Shown here in pieces: positions 1 to 10,557 of a DNA stretch of 64,000 nt. The stretch comes from Folioceros fuciformis. Taxonomy: Eukaryota; Anthocerotophyta; Anthocerotopsida; Anthocerotales. The notes under the pieces are model-generated. The model did no database searches and had not been told where the DNA came from. It saw only the letters and a program-made list of their open reading frames with translations. A program made the translations under genes and the position numbers. The stretch covers positions 606,503-670,502 of the forward strand of contig JBNGIO010006380.1 of NCBI GenBank assembly GCA_049999805.1, read 5' to 3'. The stretch's first letter is position 1; every line of letters starts with the position of its first letter.

Positions 1-30
1 GTGATGGCCACGTTGCTTTCTGTCGTGCAG

Positions 31-1280
31 GAAAGGGCAGCCTTTGAGAGGATTGACTCAGAAGTTGATGCTTGGAGAGCCAGAGAGATTGCGAGGGATA
101 AAGTGAAGCGGAAGGTCAGATTGAGATTCTTCTGAATCTGCTTCGTTGTTGCACTACGGCGTCGTTTCATCATCATTGTAATGACACTGCAGATGGAGAA
201 CATGAAAGGGATTGCGCAAAAGAAGGCCAAGGAAGACCGGGTTAGGCAAGCTGAAAAGGTTTCCCGCCTCTTTTTGAATGTTTGTTTGGCAAACAGTTTG
301 TGCAGCTAGTTTCCTACTCTATCTGATTCCCTTTTCCGTTCTCCTTTCTGGGCAGCAAGAGATGGGTTTGCTTGTTAAGAAGCTTCAAGAACTGCGAGCC
401 CTACGTATACAGAAGCTGAAAAAACAGGGTGAGCATAGACCTTACCTTTGGGATTCTCCCAATGCTTGCCACTGTCTGTGCAGCGTGTTGATTGGAGATC
501 TCTGATTGTTGGTTGTGATCAGGGAGGTTCTTCCCCGATGAGGATAATGAGTTCACTGAGCGGATTCGTTTAGCAGTTGAGGAGGAGGAAAAGCAGGCAG
601 CAGCTGCTGCTGATACAAAAGCTGCAGCAGCTGCGATTGCTAATGCATCAGTGGCAGCAATGTCTGCTACCACGGCAGTGGCCTTGGATATTCCTAAAAA
701 AGGAGTATCAGATGGTTTGGAGGAGGCACAAGGACAGGATCTTGCCGCAGTGGACAAGCCTAAAGCCAAACTAAATGACTCTTCTGGGACGACTGACGTC
801 TCAGCCAAGCAACGGCCGAGTACAGAGGGACCAGATCTTACAGCAGACTATCATTGTGAGGGTCTGCCTCCAGAATTTTACCAGTACTTCTACGGGAGCA
901 ATTTTGATATGGGCACTCTGATTGAGGTTTGTGTGCGATTTCGTAATCTCTGTTCTGCATTTCAATTTTGACCTGGACTTTGTCGCATCTCAAGCTAGCT
1001 GACGTTGTACAGGTCAGACGATCATGGGACGCGTTCATCATGCCAGGTGGCAGGTTAGTCACTTGAAATTATAGCAAAAATTCCCACAATTCATTATTCA
1101 GAAGTTTGTCTACTGTTTGTCTTGTCAATGTGTTTCAGCCGAATACCAGGCCACTGGATCCAGGCGCCTGTCCCAGCCGATACCGTGTGGGCCTCTTATC
1201 TTGTCAGACCTGCGAGCACAAAAAGAGAGTTGCAGGTCGCAGCAGAAGATGAGAAGCATAGTAAGAAGCCAAGATCTTAA
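31..1280 (+). CDS. U11/U12 snRNP 59 kDa (PDCD7-like) protein, 5' partial
   Basis: Probable minor-spliceosome subunit; in humans PDCD7 is the 59K protein that bridges U11 and U12 snRNPs. The gene enters the window already in progress. Exons read by hand: 31-114, 193-258, 356-428, 523-926, 1013-1053 and 1139-1280, all with GT-AG introns and continuous frame, stop TAA at 1278-1280. The product has a charged coiled-coil stretch (IDSEVDAWRAREIARDK, then LVKKLQELRALRIQKLKK), an acidic segment (FFPDEDNEFTERIRLAVEEE), an Ala-rich linker and a C-terminal block with SWDAFIMPGGSRIPGHWIQ followed by a VWASYL-type end. That last block matches the PDCD7 C-terminal pattern of a WD, a proline-rich loop, a GW or HW pair and a final WA. 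The assignment rests mainly on this block. The start codon lies upstream of the window. Confidence 0.6.
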
Positions 1281-1928
1281 CAGCCTGTCCCTTCTATCGA
1301 GTACATCTTGGCAGGGCCTTCTCTCGGGTACGACTTGACGGCAAGAGTTGAAGGCAGACATTGTTACTGTGGGTGCCAACAGCTCACCGTCAATCACACC
1401 TGTTTCACAGGTTGCTGCTGTATTTACTCTGTGTTACACCTTGTTTGGTCTATGATGCCATGATTCGATACGTGTGTGCTTAACTTGTGGGTTCTGATTC
1501 GCAGACTTGCCAGCGGACAACTTCCTGGCACGGTTCTTTGACAAGGGGAGCTACCTGCGTTTACTAGAAGAACCAGCTGCGTTTTGTAATGGACGTCAAG
1601 GGCAAAGAAATGTATCCAAGGAGTATTTCACCATGCAAGCAAGCTGGAGGTTGTTGTCATGACGGTGAAGGCTTCAGAAGTGCATTCCTTTTGCCACAGG
1701 CCCTTTCCTATGAAGGGTTTTGCAACACAGCCAAGCAGATCGTTCGCTAAGCGGCATTCGACTTGTCCGTATTTGGTAAGCAAGACAAGTACTGGCAGTG
1801 TCTTGACCGAAAATGCATCTTGCCAGTAGTGTGGTGGTGGCAGGTGTCGCGGTGCCTTCGCTCTGCGGAGTTTGTGGTTTCTACTGTTATTTAATAGGTA
1901 GTCCTCCGCCTCCGTGCGATCCAGATGT
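1281..1928. other. Intergenic, convergent 3' regions
   Basis: Lies between the stop of the PDCD7-like gene (+) and the stop of the RING gene (-), so it should hold the 3' UTRs and polyadenylation signals of both. Overlapping reading frames on both strands around 1125-1400 and 1628-2203 lack family resemblance and splice-consistent extension. No gene is supported. Confidence 0.5.
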
Positions 1929-2702
1929 CTAGAAAAATAGGAGGCACAGAATGACAAGGCAGCCGAGTAGAAGCAAAATTCTCGACAGCTGTGCTTCTTG
2001 TTGCTGGTCAGGTGTGAGCGGCGGTGGAGAATACAAGCCCCCATGAATACTTTGCACGCCACCGCCGTCTGGTAATCCGTGCACGTGAAAGCCGAAGAGA
2101 GAGGGGAAAAGGCCAAAGCCCGCCGAGAGCGTGATGTTCCCAAACCTGGCAGTGGCAGTAGGCCCGCCGGGGCCTGACATGTAGTTGAATCCGTGAGGGG
2201 CATAATGCAGAGCCTGATCCGAAACCTGGCGTGCCATATCAGGCCTCTGGCCCGCAGGCCGATGCGGGATGCTAATCCCTAACACAGTCTTGGTCCTGGG
2301 ATCGACAGATCCAACCTTACCTCGGCCGTAGAGAGGAATGACCTTCTCCTCCTCCACATTCCCCTTGCACACAGGACACTCCTGCGAGATGGAGTGCACC
2401 TGGAGCCAACGGTAGAGACAGGGCCAGCAGAAGAGATGCCCGCAGAGCGTCACCACAGGGTCCTGCGCCAGTTCGAGACATATGTTGCAATCGAAGCTGC
2501 CGCCATCGCTGCCGCTAGTGGCCGCCACGGCCGCCACCACTTGGCTCTCATCTCCAGCGGAGTGCTGCGCCGCTGGCTCTTGCTCCTCTTGCTGTGAGGC
2601 TGCAGGTTCGCAATCTGCATACACCGCCACTGATTGAGAACTCGCCTCCGATTGCATGATGCTGGCGGCTTCCATTTCCTTGCTTTCCGCTTCGCTACTC
2701 AT
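1929..2702 (-). CDS. RMA-type RING E3 ubiquitin ligase, membrane anchored
   Basis: Single-exon gene of about 257 aa. A C3HC4 RING runs CNICLELAQDPVV, then CGHLFCWPCLYRWL, then CPVCK (around residues 70-112). The C-terminus is one hydrophobic anchor, LSRILLLLGCLVILCLLFF. This layout (short acidic N-terminus, RING, Pro/Gly-rich linker, tail anchor) is that of RMA/RNF5/RNF185 ligases, which ubiquitinate ER membrane proteins for quality control. The linker keeps the basic VKGNVEEEKVIPLYGRG-like segment (here CKGNVEEEKVIPLYGRG) typical of RMA proteins. The frame is open upstream to about 2939, but the ATG at 2702 (MSSEAESKEME) gives the usual RMA length and the upstream part looks like low-complexity 5' UTR. 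Confidence 0.85.
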   Translation of the reverse strand: MSSEAESKEMEAASIMQSEASSQSVAVYADCEPAASQQEEQEPAAQHSAGDESQVVAAVAATSGSDGGSFDCNICLELAQDPVVTLCGHLFCWPCLYRWLQVHSISQECPVCKGNVEEEKVIPLYGRGKVGSVDPRTKTVLGISIPHRPAGQRPDMARQVSDQALHYAPHGFNYMSGPGGPTATARFGNITLSAGFGLFPSLFGFHVHGLPDGGGVQSIHGGLYSPPPLTPDQQQEAQLSRILLLLGCLVILCLLFF

Positions 2703-3517
2703 CCTAGTCCCGGTCCCAACGTCGCGCACCCGAAGGCGAAGCGCAGCATACGCTCCCTCTGCCGCTCCCACTCCCGCGTTGCTCAGGGGAGCGGGAGCGG
2801 CAACTGCATCCGCGCTGTCGCGCCGGAGCTGGTGAGACGTCTCCTTGCAGCGCGCTGTGAGACTCGAGAGCGGCAGGCGTGCCGCTTGGCAACCTCGCTC
2901 ACTTCCGCCATGCGAGCTCGCGATTTTCTCAAAAACCAACCCTCCTCTTCCGAGCTAGGGCGGAAATCTCAAATCGTTGTGAAAATCGTTCACCGTTTTT
3001 CAAACTGAACCGTGTGCCGGCGCCGAATACTGTACTCAAACAAGGGCTCCAGCCTCAACTTGTCACACTTGGCAATTCGCGCAGCGAGTGCCAACCGAGT
3101 CTGAATTGGCCAGGACAGGAGTAGGTCTCTGATTTGCTGAGACAGAGGGAAAAGTCTTCAGACAGTAAAAAGCCCCAGCAGTATGATGGCGTCAGCACAT
3201 CGTGTGTTTATCTGACAGGGATCCACGATCGGATGATGAAAGATGAAACCGGCATTGTTCAATGAACGTCCGTGGAATATGCACGCCTATAGGGAGCGAA
3301 TATGCCGTTGTTACGTAGACGACACCTCGCTGTGGTTGTTGTGGAAATACATAGGGGATTCAGTGCACAAGGCTGGAGCTCACTGTTTGTGTCCCCATCC
3401 TGAACGTGTGGAGGTGCAGCAGCAGCACAGAAGGACAATGCGTGATTGATGGAGCAGGAGGTGGCAGCTGCAGGCAGCCGTTCCGTTGCGCGGTTTGATT
3501 AACCACAGAAGTGACCG
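2703..3517. promoter_or_regulatory. Divergent intergenic region, RING gene (-) and carrier gene (+)
   Basis: About 0.8 kb separates the two start codons, so it must contain both promoters and 5' UTRs. The half next to the RING gene is GC-rich. I see no convincing TATA box and no additional gene; small frames here do not resemble proteins. Confidence 0.4.
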
Positions 3518-5295
3518 ATGCCGAGCGGCAGTGCCCGCGGGGCTCTGGTCCCGGCGAGGCAGCAAGGGCACTGGGCGGAAAATTTTGCGTCAGGCGCGGC
3601 GGCTTCTGTGGTTTCCAAGTTGGTGTTGCAGCCCTTTGATACCACCAAGACTCTGCTCCAGGTGAGTGGTGCTTTCTAGGCTCTTTTGGTCTTTTGGTTT
3701 GGTTTGATGGATTCGTTCACTGAAGGTCTGCTGGATATTGTTGGAATAAATGCAGATGTATCCACTCTGCTTTCCTCTTGCAGGCGTCCAAGGAGGTGAG
3801 GGGAAATTACAAAAGCTTGGCAGACTGTGCAGCGGGAATTGTGAAGACCAAGGGGCTGGGAGGACTGTACTGTGGCTTCTTCGCGTCGCTCGCTGTCTCT
3901 GCGCCGTCTACGGCTGTGTTTGCTGCTGGGTATGAATTTGCCAAGAATGTGTTGGAGAAGACCGCTGCCAATCACCCGCTCGGGGGAATGTTGCAGCCCT
4001 GTGCTCCCATTTTGGCTGCCTCGTTCGGGAACTTATTTTCCAGTGTAGTGAGAGTGCCACCGGAGGTGGTGAAACAGCAGGTGCAGACAGGGATGTACAG
4101 GTGGGCACCTTGGAGCTGTCGCTTCAGGGCAAAGCTGCGTGTACGTTGTGAGGCTTAAGTAGACTGACAAGGGTTTTGCTTCGTGGGCAGGGATGTTTTT
4201 GAAGCTACTAATAGAATTTGGGTACAGCATGGTGCTGCTGGGTTCTACAGAGGGTACTCAAGCATGGTTGGCCACTTACGATAGCATAAAGTGTTTTGTG
4301 CGTTGTTGAGGAGAGAGGTGTGGGTATGCCTTGCTGTAGTCACTGCAACATCTGTTTGCTGCCCTTTTCAGGTTCTTAGAGATATACCCTACGCAGCCCT
4401 GCAATTCATGACCTTCGAGGCACTGAAAAAACATAAAGCATTATGGCTGGAGAAGCAGAAACGAAACTCACACACTGGTGAAGTGTCCGGATCACACAAC
4501 GATCTGGCCCTAAATCTGTGTATGGGTGCTGTAAGTGTGCCGGCATTTGATGCAATTCTGGCTTCGGATGCTATGGTTAACTGTTTACAATGAAAAGCCA
4601 CGCCGAGTATTTGATGTATACCTTGTCATGCAGATTGCTGGTGCTGTTGCCAGTGTTTTGACAACCCCGTTAGATGTGGTGAAGACTCGGGTCATGACAG
4701 AACGGACGCTCACCGGGCTCGTCTCTGGAGGCATGAGATCGACCATGAAAAAAATATGGATAGAAGAGGTACTGGATGCCTTGTTTTTTTTTGGTGGAAA
4801 ACTTTCGTCCATGCGAAATTCTAAACACAGAGTGAGGTGCACAGCTTCTGCCACTAAGTTTGCATTTGTACGACCATACTCAGGGACTGCACGGATTTGG
4901 CCGCGGCATGGCACCCCGAGTTCTCTACAAGGTGAGCTGTACGATCTTCATCCGTCCTGTAGCTGTCATCTTGTAGCTTGCTGAAGCTTCCAGATGAACA
5001 GTTACTCCTGGTCGGTTTGCTAGGTGCCAGCATCAGCCATCTTTCTGATGTGCTATGAAGTGACGAAGAAGCTGTTTCGGGCAAGGAGCATGCGCTCAAC
5101 GTTGAGCCGGGACACTCCCCGGGTTCACAAGGTATGTCTGCGTTGTTTTGTTTGATACTGTGAAGCGCCGCTAGATGGACACGACAGCACCTGATTCCTG
5201 TATCAAACCAGAGCGGACTTCGTCACGTCATCAAGCCCAGCCAAAGCCACACCGAGAAATCCACCTCGATCGTTCCCACGCCCAGTGGACAGTGA
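3518..5295 (+). CDS. Mitochondrial carrier, S-adenosylmethionine type (SLC25A26-like)
   Basis: Eight exons (3518-3661, 3784-4100, 4191-4266, 4372-4530, 4634-4768, 4884-4931, 5024-5131, 5212-5295) give 356 aa with continuous phase. Three mitochondrial-carrier repeats are visible. Repeat 1 has QPFDTTKTLLQ, repeat 2 has VRVPPEVVKQQVQTGMYR, and repeat 3 has TTPLDVVKTRVMT with downstream GLHGFGRGMAPRVLYKVP. The family signature is PxDxxK/R. The second-repeat phrases (PPEVVKQQVQTG and GFYRGYSSMVLRDIPYAALQ) most resemble the SAM carriers that import S-adenosylmethionine into mitochondria and plastids. The first repeat reads FDTTKT instead of the commoner IDTLKT, so substrate is inferred, not certain. 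The C-terminal tail (SGLRHVIKPSQSHTEK) is Ser/Thr-rich. The start is the first ATG before the first repeat. Confidence 0.75.
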
Positions 5296-5654
5296 CACGA
5301 CCATTCACACGCCGCGTCCGCCAAAATCTCTGGGTCGCGGTCTTGCACACGGGCAAATTATTGCGAATGTCGGAGGCGGGACTTTTGATGGTGTTATGAT
5401 ACCTCCAAATGTAAGAGGAAGCAGTGCTGCTGGGCGGCGTGGGGTGTGTCCTTGTGCAGCTGATCCTTATGCTCACTTGAAGTATTCTGTGTTGAAGCAG
5501 TGAAATTGCTTGAGCTCATAGTACAATTGAGTGATGGTACATTTGGCCATTGTTTACAATAAAATAGCTGTGACATCTGTGCAGAGATGCAAAACATGGC
5601 CGGCAGTCGTACAACCCATCGGGACGATTCAGTCAACTCCAAAGAAAATTAAGA
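5296..5654. other. Convergent 3' intergenic region
   Basis: Sits between the carrier stop (+) and the B-box gene stop (-) and presumably carries both 3' ends. An AATAAA-type signal is visible near 5560 (acaataaaat). No further gene. Confidence 0.45.
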
Positions 5655-6830
5655 TTACGCGGAGGCTAATAGTTGTTGAGCAGTAAGCTCCGGCACCACG
5701 GCAACACGGTCGTCCTCACTTCTCGACGGTGCAGTGCCCTCTCCGTTCTGAAAGGCCAGCCACAATGCTGTCAGCAGTACAGCACAGATCGCAGCTGCAA
5801 ATGCGGGAACACTGATTGATGGCACATCCACATTGCAGTGACGGAATTGAAGAGTACTTGTTGCACTTGCCTTAATTATAAATGTCTGACTGTGCAAGTG
5901 AGAAGGCCGACAGTTTAGATCAATCATCCTGCCAACTGGCTTCTCAGCAAGAGGAAAGGCTTCCAGGTCTTCATCCCCAACCGTGATAGCGAATGCTGGA
6001 GCATTGCTGTTGTTCCAATCACTTGACGGACCCTTCTTCTCTTGAGCATGTTCGTGGTGATGATGGTGATGGTGGTGGTGATGGTGGTGGTGGTGATGTT
6101 CATTTCCTTGCTGTCGGGTTGCATCCTTGGGTGCCTCTTGGGATTTTGCCACAACTGCTCCAGCAGCGGCGAGGTCCTTTAGGGAAGGGATCTGCGTTAT
6201 ATCCCAGTCACCAAGAGAATTAGATAACAACCTCATAGCCATTTACACAGGGAAGGGAGAGACTCAATGGGAACTGCATGCAGTCTGCATGAGAGTAAGC
6301 AGGCAGACTCACCTCCACCCTTTGCCCCATAAGAAGGTATCGCTCATGGGTCTTTTTGCCTCCAATGTGTACATCCATGTCACATTGCAAGCACAAGGAC
6401 GTACCATCGATTCCACAGAAGAAGAATGCTGCATGAACATGAGTGATGGACAGAGATGTCAGCATTCCTCAAGCCTACGAGATTTGTTAACATGCCAGGA
6501 CAGCTGCAGACACGAAACCTAATCTAGCCAGCAAGCCCAGATCACCAGGTGAATTCTCGCAGATGTCACACCGAGGCACAGAGCGAGCCTCTGCCAGCTG
6601 CACCCGCACATGTCTGTTCGCAAGCTTGTTGCAGCCATGAACCTGGACAAACGCAAACACTAAACCGGCTTCAGTGACCCACGGTTGTCTGCATTGTCAA
6701 ACAATCCCAAAAAACTCCACAAGCACCACAAAAAAACCTTGTCATCGCATTTGAGGCAAAGTGCAGCCTCATCCGCAGCGCAGAACAATCGGGCCGGTGC
6801 TGCCTCACAGCCGTCACAGAGAGTCCTCAT
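5655..6830 (-). CDS. Double B-box zinc-finger protein with 15-histidine run
   Basis: Exons on the minus strand: 6738-6830, 6546-6642, 6313-6428 and 5655-6191. Exon 1 begins [20 protein letters not shown] and gives B-box 1; exons 2-3 give B-box 2 ([18 protein letters not shown], then [20 protein letters not shown]). B-box ligands (C..C, C, D, C..C, H, H) are present in both. The second box plus [10 protein letters not shown] and the later RMIDLN motif match a plant BBX subgroup of transcription co-regulators without a CCT domain. The last exon encodes 15 consecutive His (6054-6098). A GC-AG intron, AAG|GCAAGT near 5870 to TTTCAG at 5748, would remove about 120 bp in frame; if retained, the tail gains a hydrophobic stretch ([16 protein letters not shown]). 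The exact C-terminus is therefore uncertain. Confidence 0.8.
6054..6098 (-). repeat. His-codon microsatellite in the B-box gene
   Basis: Fifteen CAC/CAT codons in a row on the minus strand, flanked on both sides by Glu codons. Mixed CAC and CAT use shows it is not a fresh pure trinucleotide expansion. Confidence 0.9.
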
Positions 6831-7218
6831 TTATCCCCCCCCACAATTCCAGGCCAGAAGCCACTCCAGCCGTCAACCAGGTCAAAGTGTCATAAACTAG
6901 CCACGTCTGGTGCACGTCCCTTCTATCCTACACCTACCCTTCCCTACGTTTCTCATCCCAGACCTGCACCCGGCGACGAGAAAGTAACAGGAAGCAACCC
7001 GGCCGCCCATCCTGCTCCAATATCCTCTTCTCCCGTACCCATCAGCAGAGACGGGGTCATGTCAGTCCCCGTAAACGCGACATCCGTCCGTCTCACAATT
7101 GGGCTTATTGCTCTCGATGCAAACTGCCATCTTCCTTGACAAACAGCCCGTGCACAGCCCTTTCGATAGCGATGAAATACCAAGTTTCATGCCCCTCCGC
7201 GCTGCTCCATCTACCTCC

Positions 7219-7760
7219 CTACGGCCCCATCGGAGGATCGCCGGGGCTATTCAAACCTGAAACAGGATTCCAGCAGCCCACAGACAAGGAATGCCCATTA
7301 CCAGAGAGTTGAAGGGAGGACGACAAGTGGAGCCTGGATGCGGGAATACGATCGTGAGTACGAGCAAGACACGGAAAGCCAAGAACGTACGTCTCCACCA
7401 GTGCAGCAATCGCATGGGCTCGCAATGCGGAATGGATTCCAAAGATGCTGGCCTGGAGCAGGCCCGTCCAGGTCTCCAAGGTGACTGCTCAATTTGGCAT
7501 AAACCGCACATGAAAGAGCAGGTTGCCCGGCAAAGAGAGTGGCCCAAGCAGTCCCGACTCCCGACCTCACCTCTGAGACTCAGCAGCTCTTCCATCCGGA
7601 CGAGAAGATATTTCGCAAAGCGGTCCAAAAATCTCCTCCATGAGGCTCCCTCTGACGTGTTCCTGACCTTAAATCCGAATAAGTAGATCCACATGACGCT
7701 GACGACTGGGATACCGACGCCTTGTGCTGCGTCCAGTGTCGCAGCCCCATGTGGACGCAT
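7219..7760 (-). CDS. Possible degenerate or partial gene, unknown product
   Basis: Not recognised. On the minus strand one frame reads IPVVSVMWIYLFGFKVRN, then RRFLDRFAKYLLVRMEELL followed by SLR and a GTGAGG donor-like site near 7575. Another frame further on reads ETWTGLLQASIFGIHSALRA and HAIAALVETYVLGF, ending near a GT site at about 7390. Around 7150 a third piece reads FIAIERAVHGLFVKEDG. Hydrophobic and amphipathic composition and donor-like ends suggest exons of a small membrane protein. I cannot join them in one phase with confidence, and no start or stop is secure. It could equally be a decayed gene, since it lies next to a PPR pseudogene. Confidence 0.25.
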
Positions 7761-7978
7761 CCAAAGCTCCCATCAGTCCCGGTCCGAGAAGTATGCAGAT
7801 AGCGCTTTCTATGATTTCTCAAACAAGACTCGTCCAATTGCAATGCTTGGCAGTCGGAAGTTGGTATACATATGTATGAATCTGTTGTCCGCCAGAACGG
7901 CGGCTACAAGAAAACCCCAGGCGATATCAACTGAACAAATGTGAAAGGCCAACGCGCTATTCGGAACGGACAGACAAT

Positions 7979-8325
7979 GTATCAGGCAACTACCTACAAA
8001 CATGTCAGAGCAATCCACACTCCCCATAATGTCAGAATGTACCTCCTTGCCTGAAACCATATCTGCTGCAGCGGTACATGCTTCGAGCATTGCGACAAAC
8101 ACAGAGTCGTTGGGTTTCACAGCCGAACCTCTCATTTGCCTGCTGTACAGGCGGACAGCCTGAGCCGGCTGCCCATGGTCAGAATGCGTCTTGATGACGG
8201 AAGCCCACTCGAAAAACATGACTAGCGCTACATCTAAGCTGCAGAACACTTCAAGCCTTGCTTCCTCCAACATGGCATGTAAAGCACAGATGCGAATTGT
8301 AGGGTCGGCCAGAAACGGGTCACTC
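7979..8325 (-). pseudogene. PPR pseudogene fragment (paralogue of the gene at 52.2-54.5 kb)
   Basis: Reading from 8325 downward, the translation (DPFLADPTIRICALHAMLEE, then HSDHGQPAQAVRLY, then VSGKEVHSDIMGSVD and FVGSCLI) follows the intact PPR gene (nucleotides about 52832-53165) almost residue for residue. The intact gene has DPFLASHMIRIYASHAMLEE, HADHGQPARAVRLY, VSGKEVHADIMGSVD and FVGSCLI. The nucleotide match is roughly 80-85% by eye, with small indels (an extra Ser codon in RLYSRQMR). Similarity stops abruptly at FVGSCLI, so only about four repeats remain and there is no DYW domain. No promoter or start can be assigned. It is a truncated duplicate, not a functional editing factor. Confidence 0.85.
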
Positions 8326-9341
8326 TGCAAGCAATGGAAAATCAGTCTTCTACATTTCTAGGACCAGAGCGATCGCATGTATAGTTGCAGGGGAGTAAAA
8401 CTAATAGCCATGGAAGGAGCTGCCGAGTTCAGCACGCACTAGACTTTCTTACATTGAGATCATATACACAACATTGTAAAAGGAGTTATGCATTGTCCGG
8501 ATCCACCACTAACTCTCTATCACACGACATCGTGTGTGACACACAATAAGTCAAATCTCGCAAAGCACACTGTGGAGTGGAGTCTGGTGGTGTCTCGTAC
8601 ATGTACCTGCACGCTGGGCTACGCAGCTTCGGCTCGTCTCCGCTGGAAGTCTAATATCAAAATTTCTTGCCCTTTCTGCCTCCCGCTTACGGATCACATC
8701 GGTCCGATGCAGCAGAGGAATTCATAAAGCTAGCGTCTGCCCTCATCGTGGCTCTGAAATGAAACATCAAGTACATCACTTCGTCCTGCGAATGCAATAC
8801 ATTGCATCCAGGCAAGAAGGAGATACATACACCCACCCAACACCATGTACTGGAGATCCATACACCCCTCGGACACCACATACTTCAAGTCGTTGCACGT
8901 CTGTCTTCCTTTGTCTTGAAGCTGTTGACATGTTGGAGAATCGAGCTCCAACGACTTTAACGTAGGGTATAGATCTCGGTATAGGATACTCCACAACGAA
9001 ACAGATTAAACATCCCCGAGATTATGACCAGCCTTTGTGGCTATATTTGTGGTGCACCGGTACACAACTTTCAGCGTAGATGTGATTGTGATGCGTGTGA
9101 GTTTCCCATCATATGGTCAGGTCATAGAAGGTTCAGCAAGCAAGGGGAAGTGCAGGGGCTGGGTTATATGCTCCAAAGACAGGGCGGAAGGCTCACAAGT
9201 GATCAGTGAAATACCTATTCTTGTAAGAGAATTCTTTTGAATAGAGCTTGACTTGCACATAGCTTTTGAGGTGGAGCAAAAGATGGATGGGATGGAGGAT
9301 ATGGAGGACGTAGGTATGGATGTGGAGGGCATAAGGAAGAT
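8326..9341. other. Intergenic, no gene seen
   Basis: About 1 kb between the PPR fragment and the F-box remnant. Short frames on both strands (for instance 8687-8996) are mutually overlapping and have no domain-like composition. Nothing further is supported. Confidence 0.4.
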
Positions 9342-9615
9342 GTGGGTTCTAGTGACGGAGAGGAGTCGAACAATGAGGTATACGATGATGATGATATCTT
9401 GGTCTACGATGATGATGATATCTTGGTCGACGAGTTCTCCATATTTAGAGATGAACTGAATGTGGAGTTCTCCATCTCCAATGACACAATTCCTACACTT
9501 CATATTACAGAGCCACAACTCAAGCCTGGTGTATATGATCTTCATGTTATGATTTATTTGTTGAGTGAGGAATATGGATGTGAAGAAGGTTGCTCTAGAT
9601 CTACACATGCGATTG

Positions 9616-9761
9616 CTACATCAAATGTAGAGGACTCTTCTAAATTGTCAAAAGATATCGTGGAAGAAATTTTGCTGCGATTTGTCTACTACATCAAATG
9701 TAGAGGACTCTCCTAAATTGCCAAAAGATATTGTGGAAGAAATTTTGCTGCTATTGTCTAC
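9616..9761 (+). repeat. 73-bp tandem duplication inside the F-box pseudogene
   Basis: Copy 1 spans 9616-9688 and copy 2 spans 9689-9761. Both start ctacatcaaatgtagagg and differ at a handful of positions. Because 73 is not a multiple of three, the duplication shifts the frame in the middle of the F-box. Confidence 0.85.
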
Positions 9762-10552
9762 TAGATTGTAGGCTCAATGCCAATCTACTTGCAAGGAGTG
9801 GCATACGACACTCACAAATGCAGAATTTCTTCGTCGAAGTTTTCTTCAGGAACTAAAGTCACACACCATAACACCCCTGTTGTGCACCCTTGCATTTTGC
9901 TACAAAAATAGTTATTATCATTCGAGAGATGATCATTCTAGTGCTTCAATGATGAGGCTGCCAATCCTACACAAGGCCTTGAAAGTAGATCTCTCCTTCT
10001 TACCAAAGCTGTTGCAACATAACATGACGATGTTCATTGCTGCCGATGTATGTCCAACATCTGGTTTCATATGTTTATCACGTCAGGCAGCCGAGGGAAT
10101 GTATGTGTGTGTGGTGAATCCGATGAACCAGAGCTTCAAACTTTTTCCTGTACTTCAAAACCTTCAAGGTTATAATATCGTCTTATTGGTGGAACCAAGA
10201 ATTGAAGCAGGAAAAGTTCCTAGCTTCAAGGTTTTTGTGAAACATGTTAGCCCAGTTCAGTCGCATGGTCCCTTTACCAATGCTTGTGCCATCTACAATA
10301 GCATTAGTGGTGAGTGGAAGGCGTTCTTACATAATGTTGGATTAAGCAGCTGTGGTGCTATTTTGTCATGCAATGGAGGGTTGTACGCAGTAGTTAATCC
10401 CGGTCCCCCCTGTGTGGTGCAACTTAATACAAAAAGCGGCCGACGGTACTTATGGGGTTGGAATGTCCCCGCCACACTAGGAGAACGCTTACCCTTGAGG
10501 ACGAAACTTTAAACTTTCATATGGTAGATTACCATGGAAGGCTCTTATGGTG

Positions 10553-10557
10553 CTGCA
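10553..10557. repeat. Target-site duplication, left copy (CTGCA)
   Basis: The five bases directly before the 5' LTR are repeated directly after the 3' LTR at 14283-14287, the expected footprint of copia integration. Confidence 0.9.

Larger units (their letters stand above)
9342..10557 (+). pseudogene. F-box gene, upstream part, broken by duplication and stops
   Basis: The frame begins in an acidic region (NNEVYDDDDILVYDDDDILV, itself a short tandem repeat). It then enters an F-box start, SKLSKDIVEEILL, and is disrupted. A 73-bp tandem duplication repeats the F-box start (LPKDIVEEILLLLSTRL). After a TAG at 9766-9768 the match continues as AQCQSTCKEWHTTLTNAEFLRR, a typical F-box helix 2-3. From 9880 an open stretch of 210 codons carries kelch-like or FBA-like phrases (GMYVCVVNPMNQSFKLFP, then ACAIYNSISGEWKAF). 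The frame breaks again near 10510. The sequence runs straight into the copia insertion site at 10557. The stops show the gene was probably dead or dying independently of the transposon. Confidence 0.75.
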
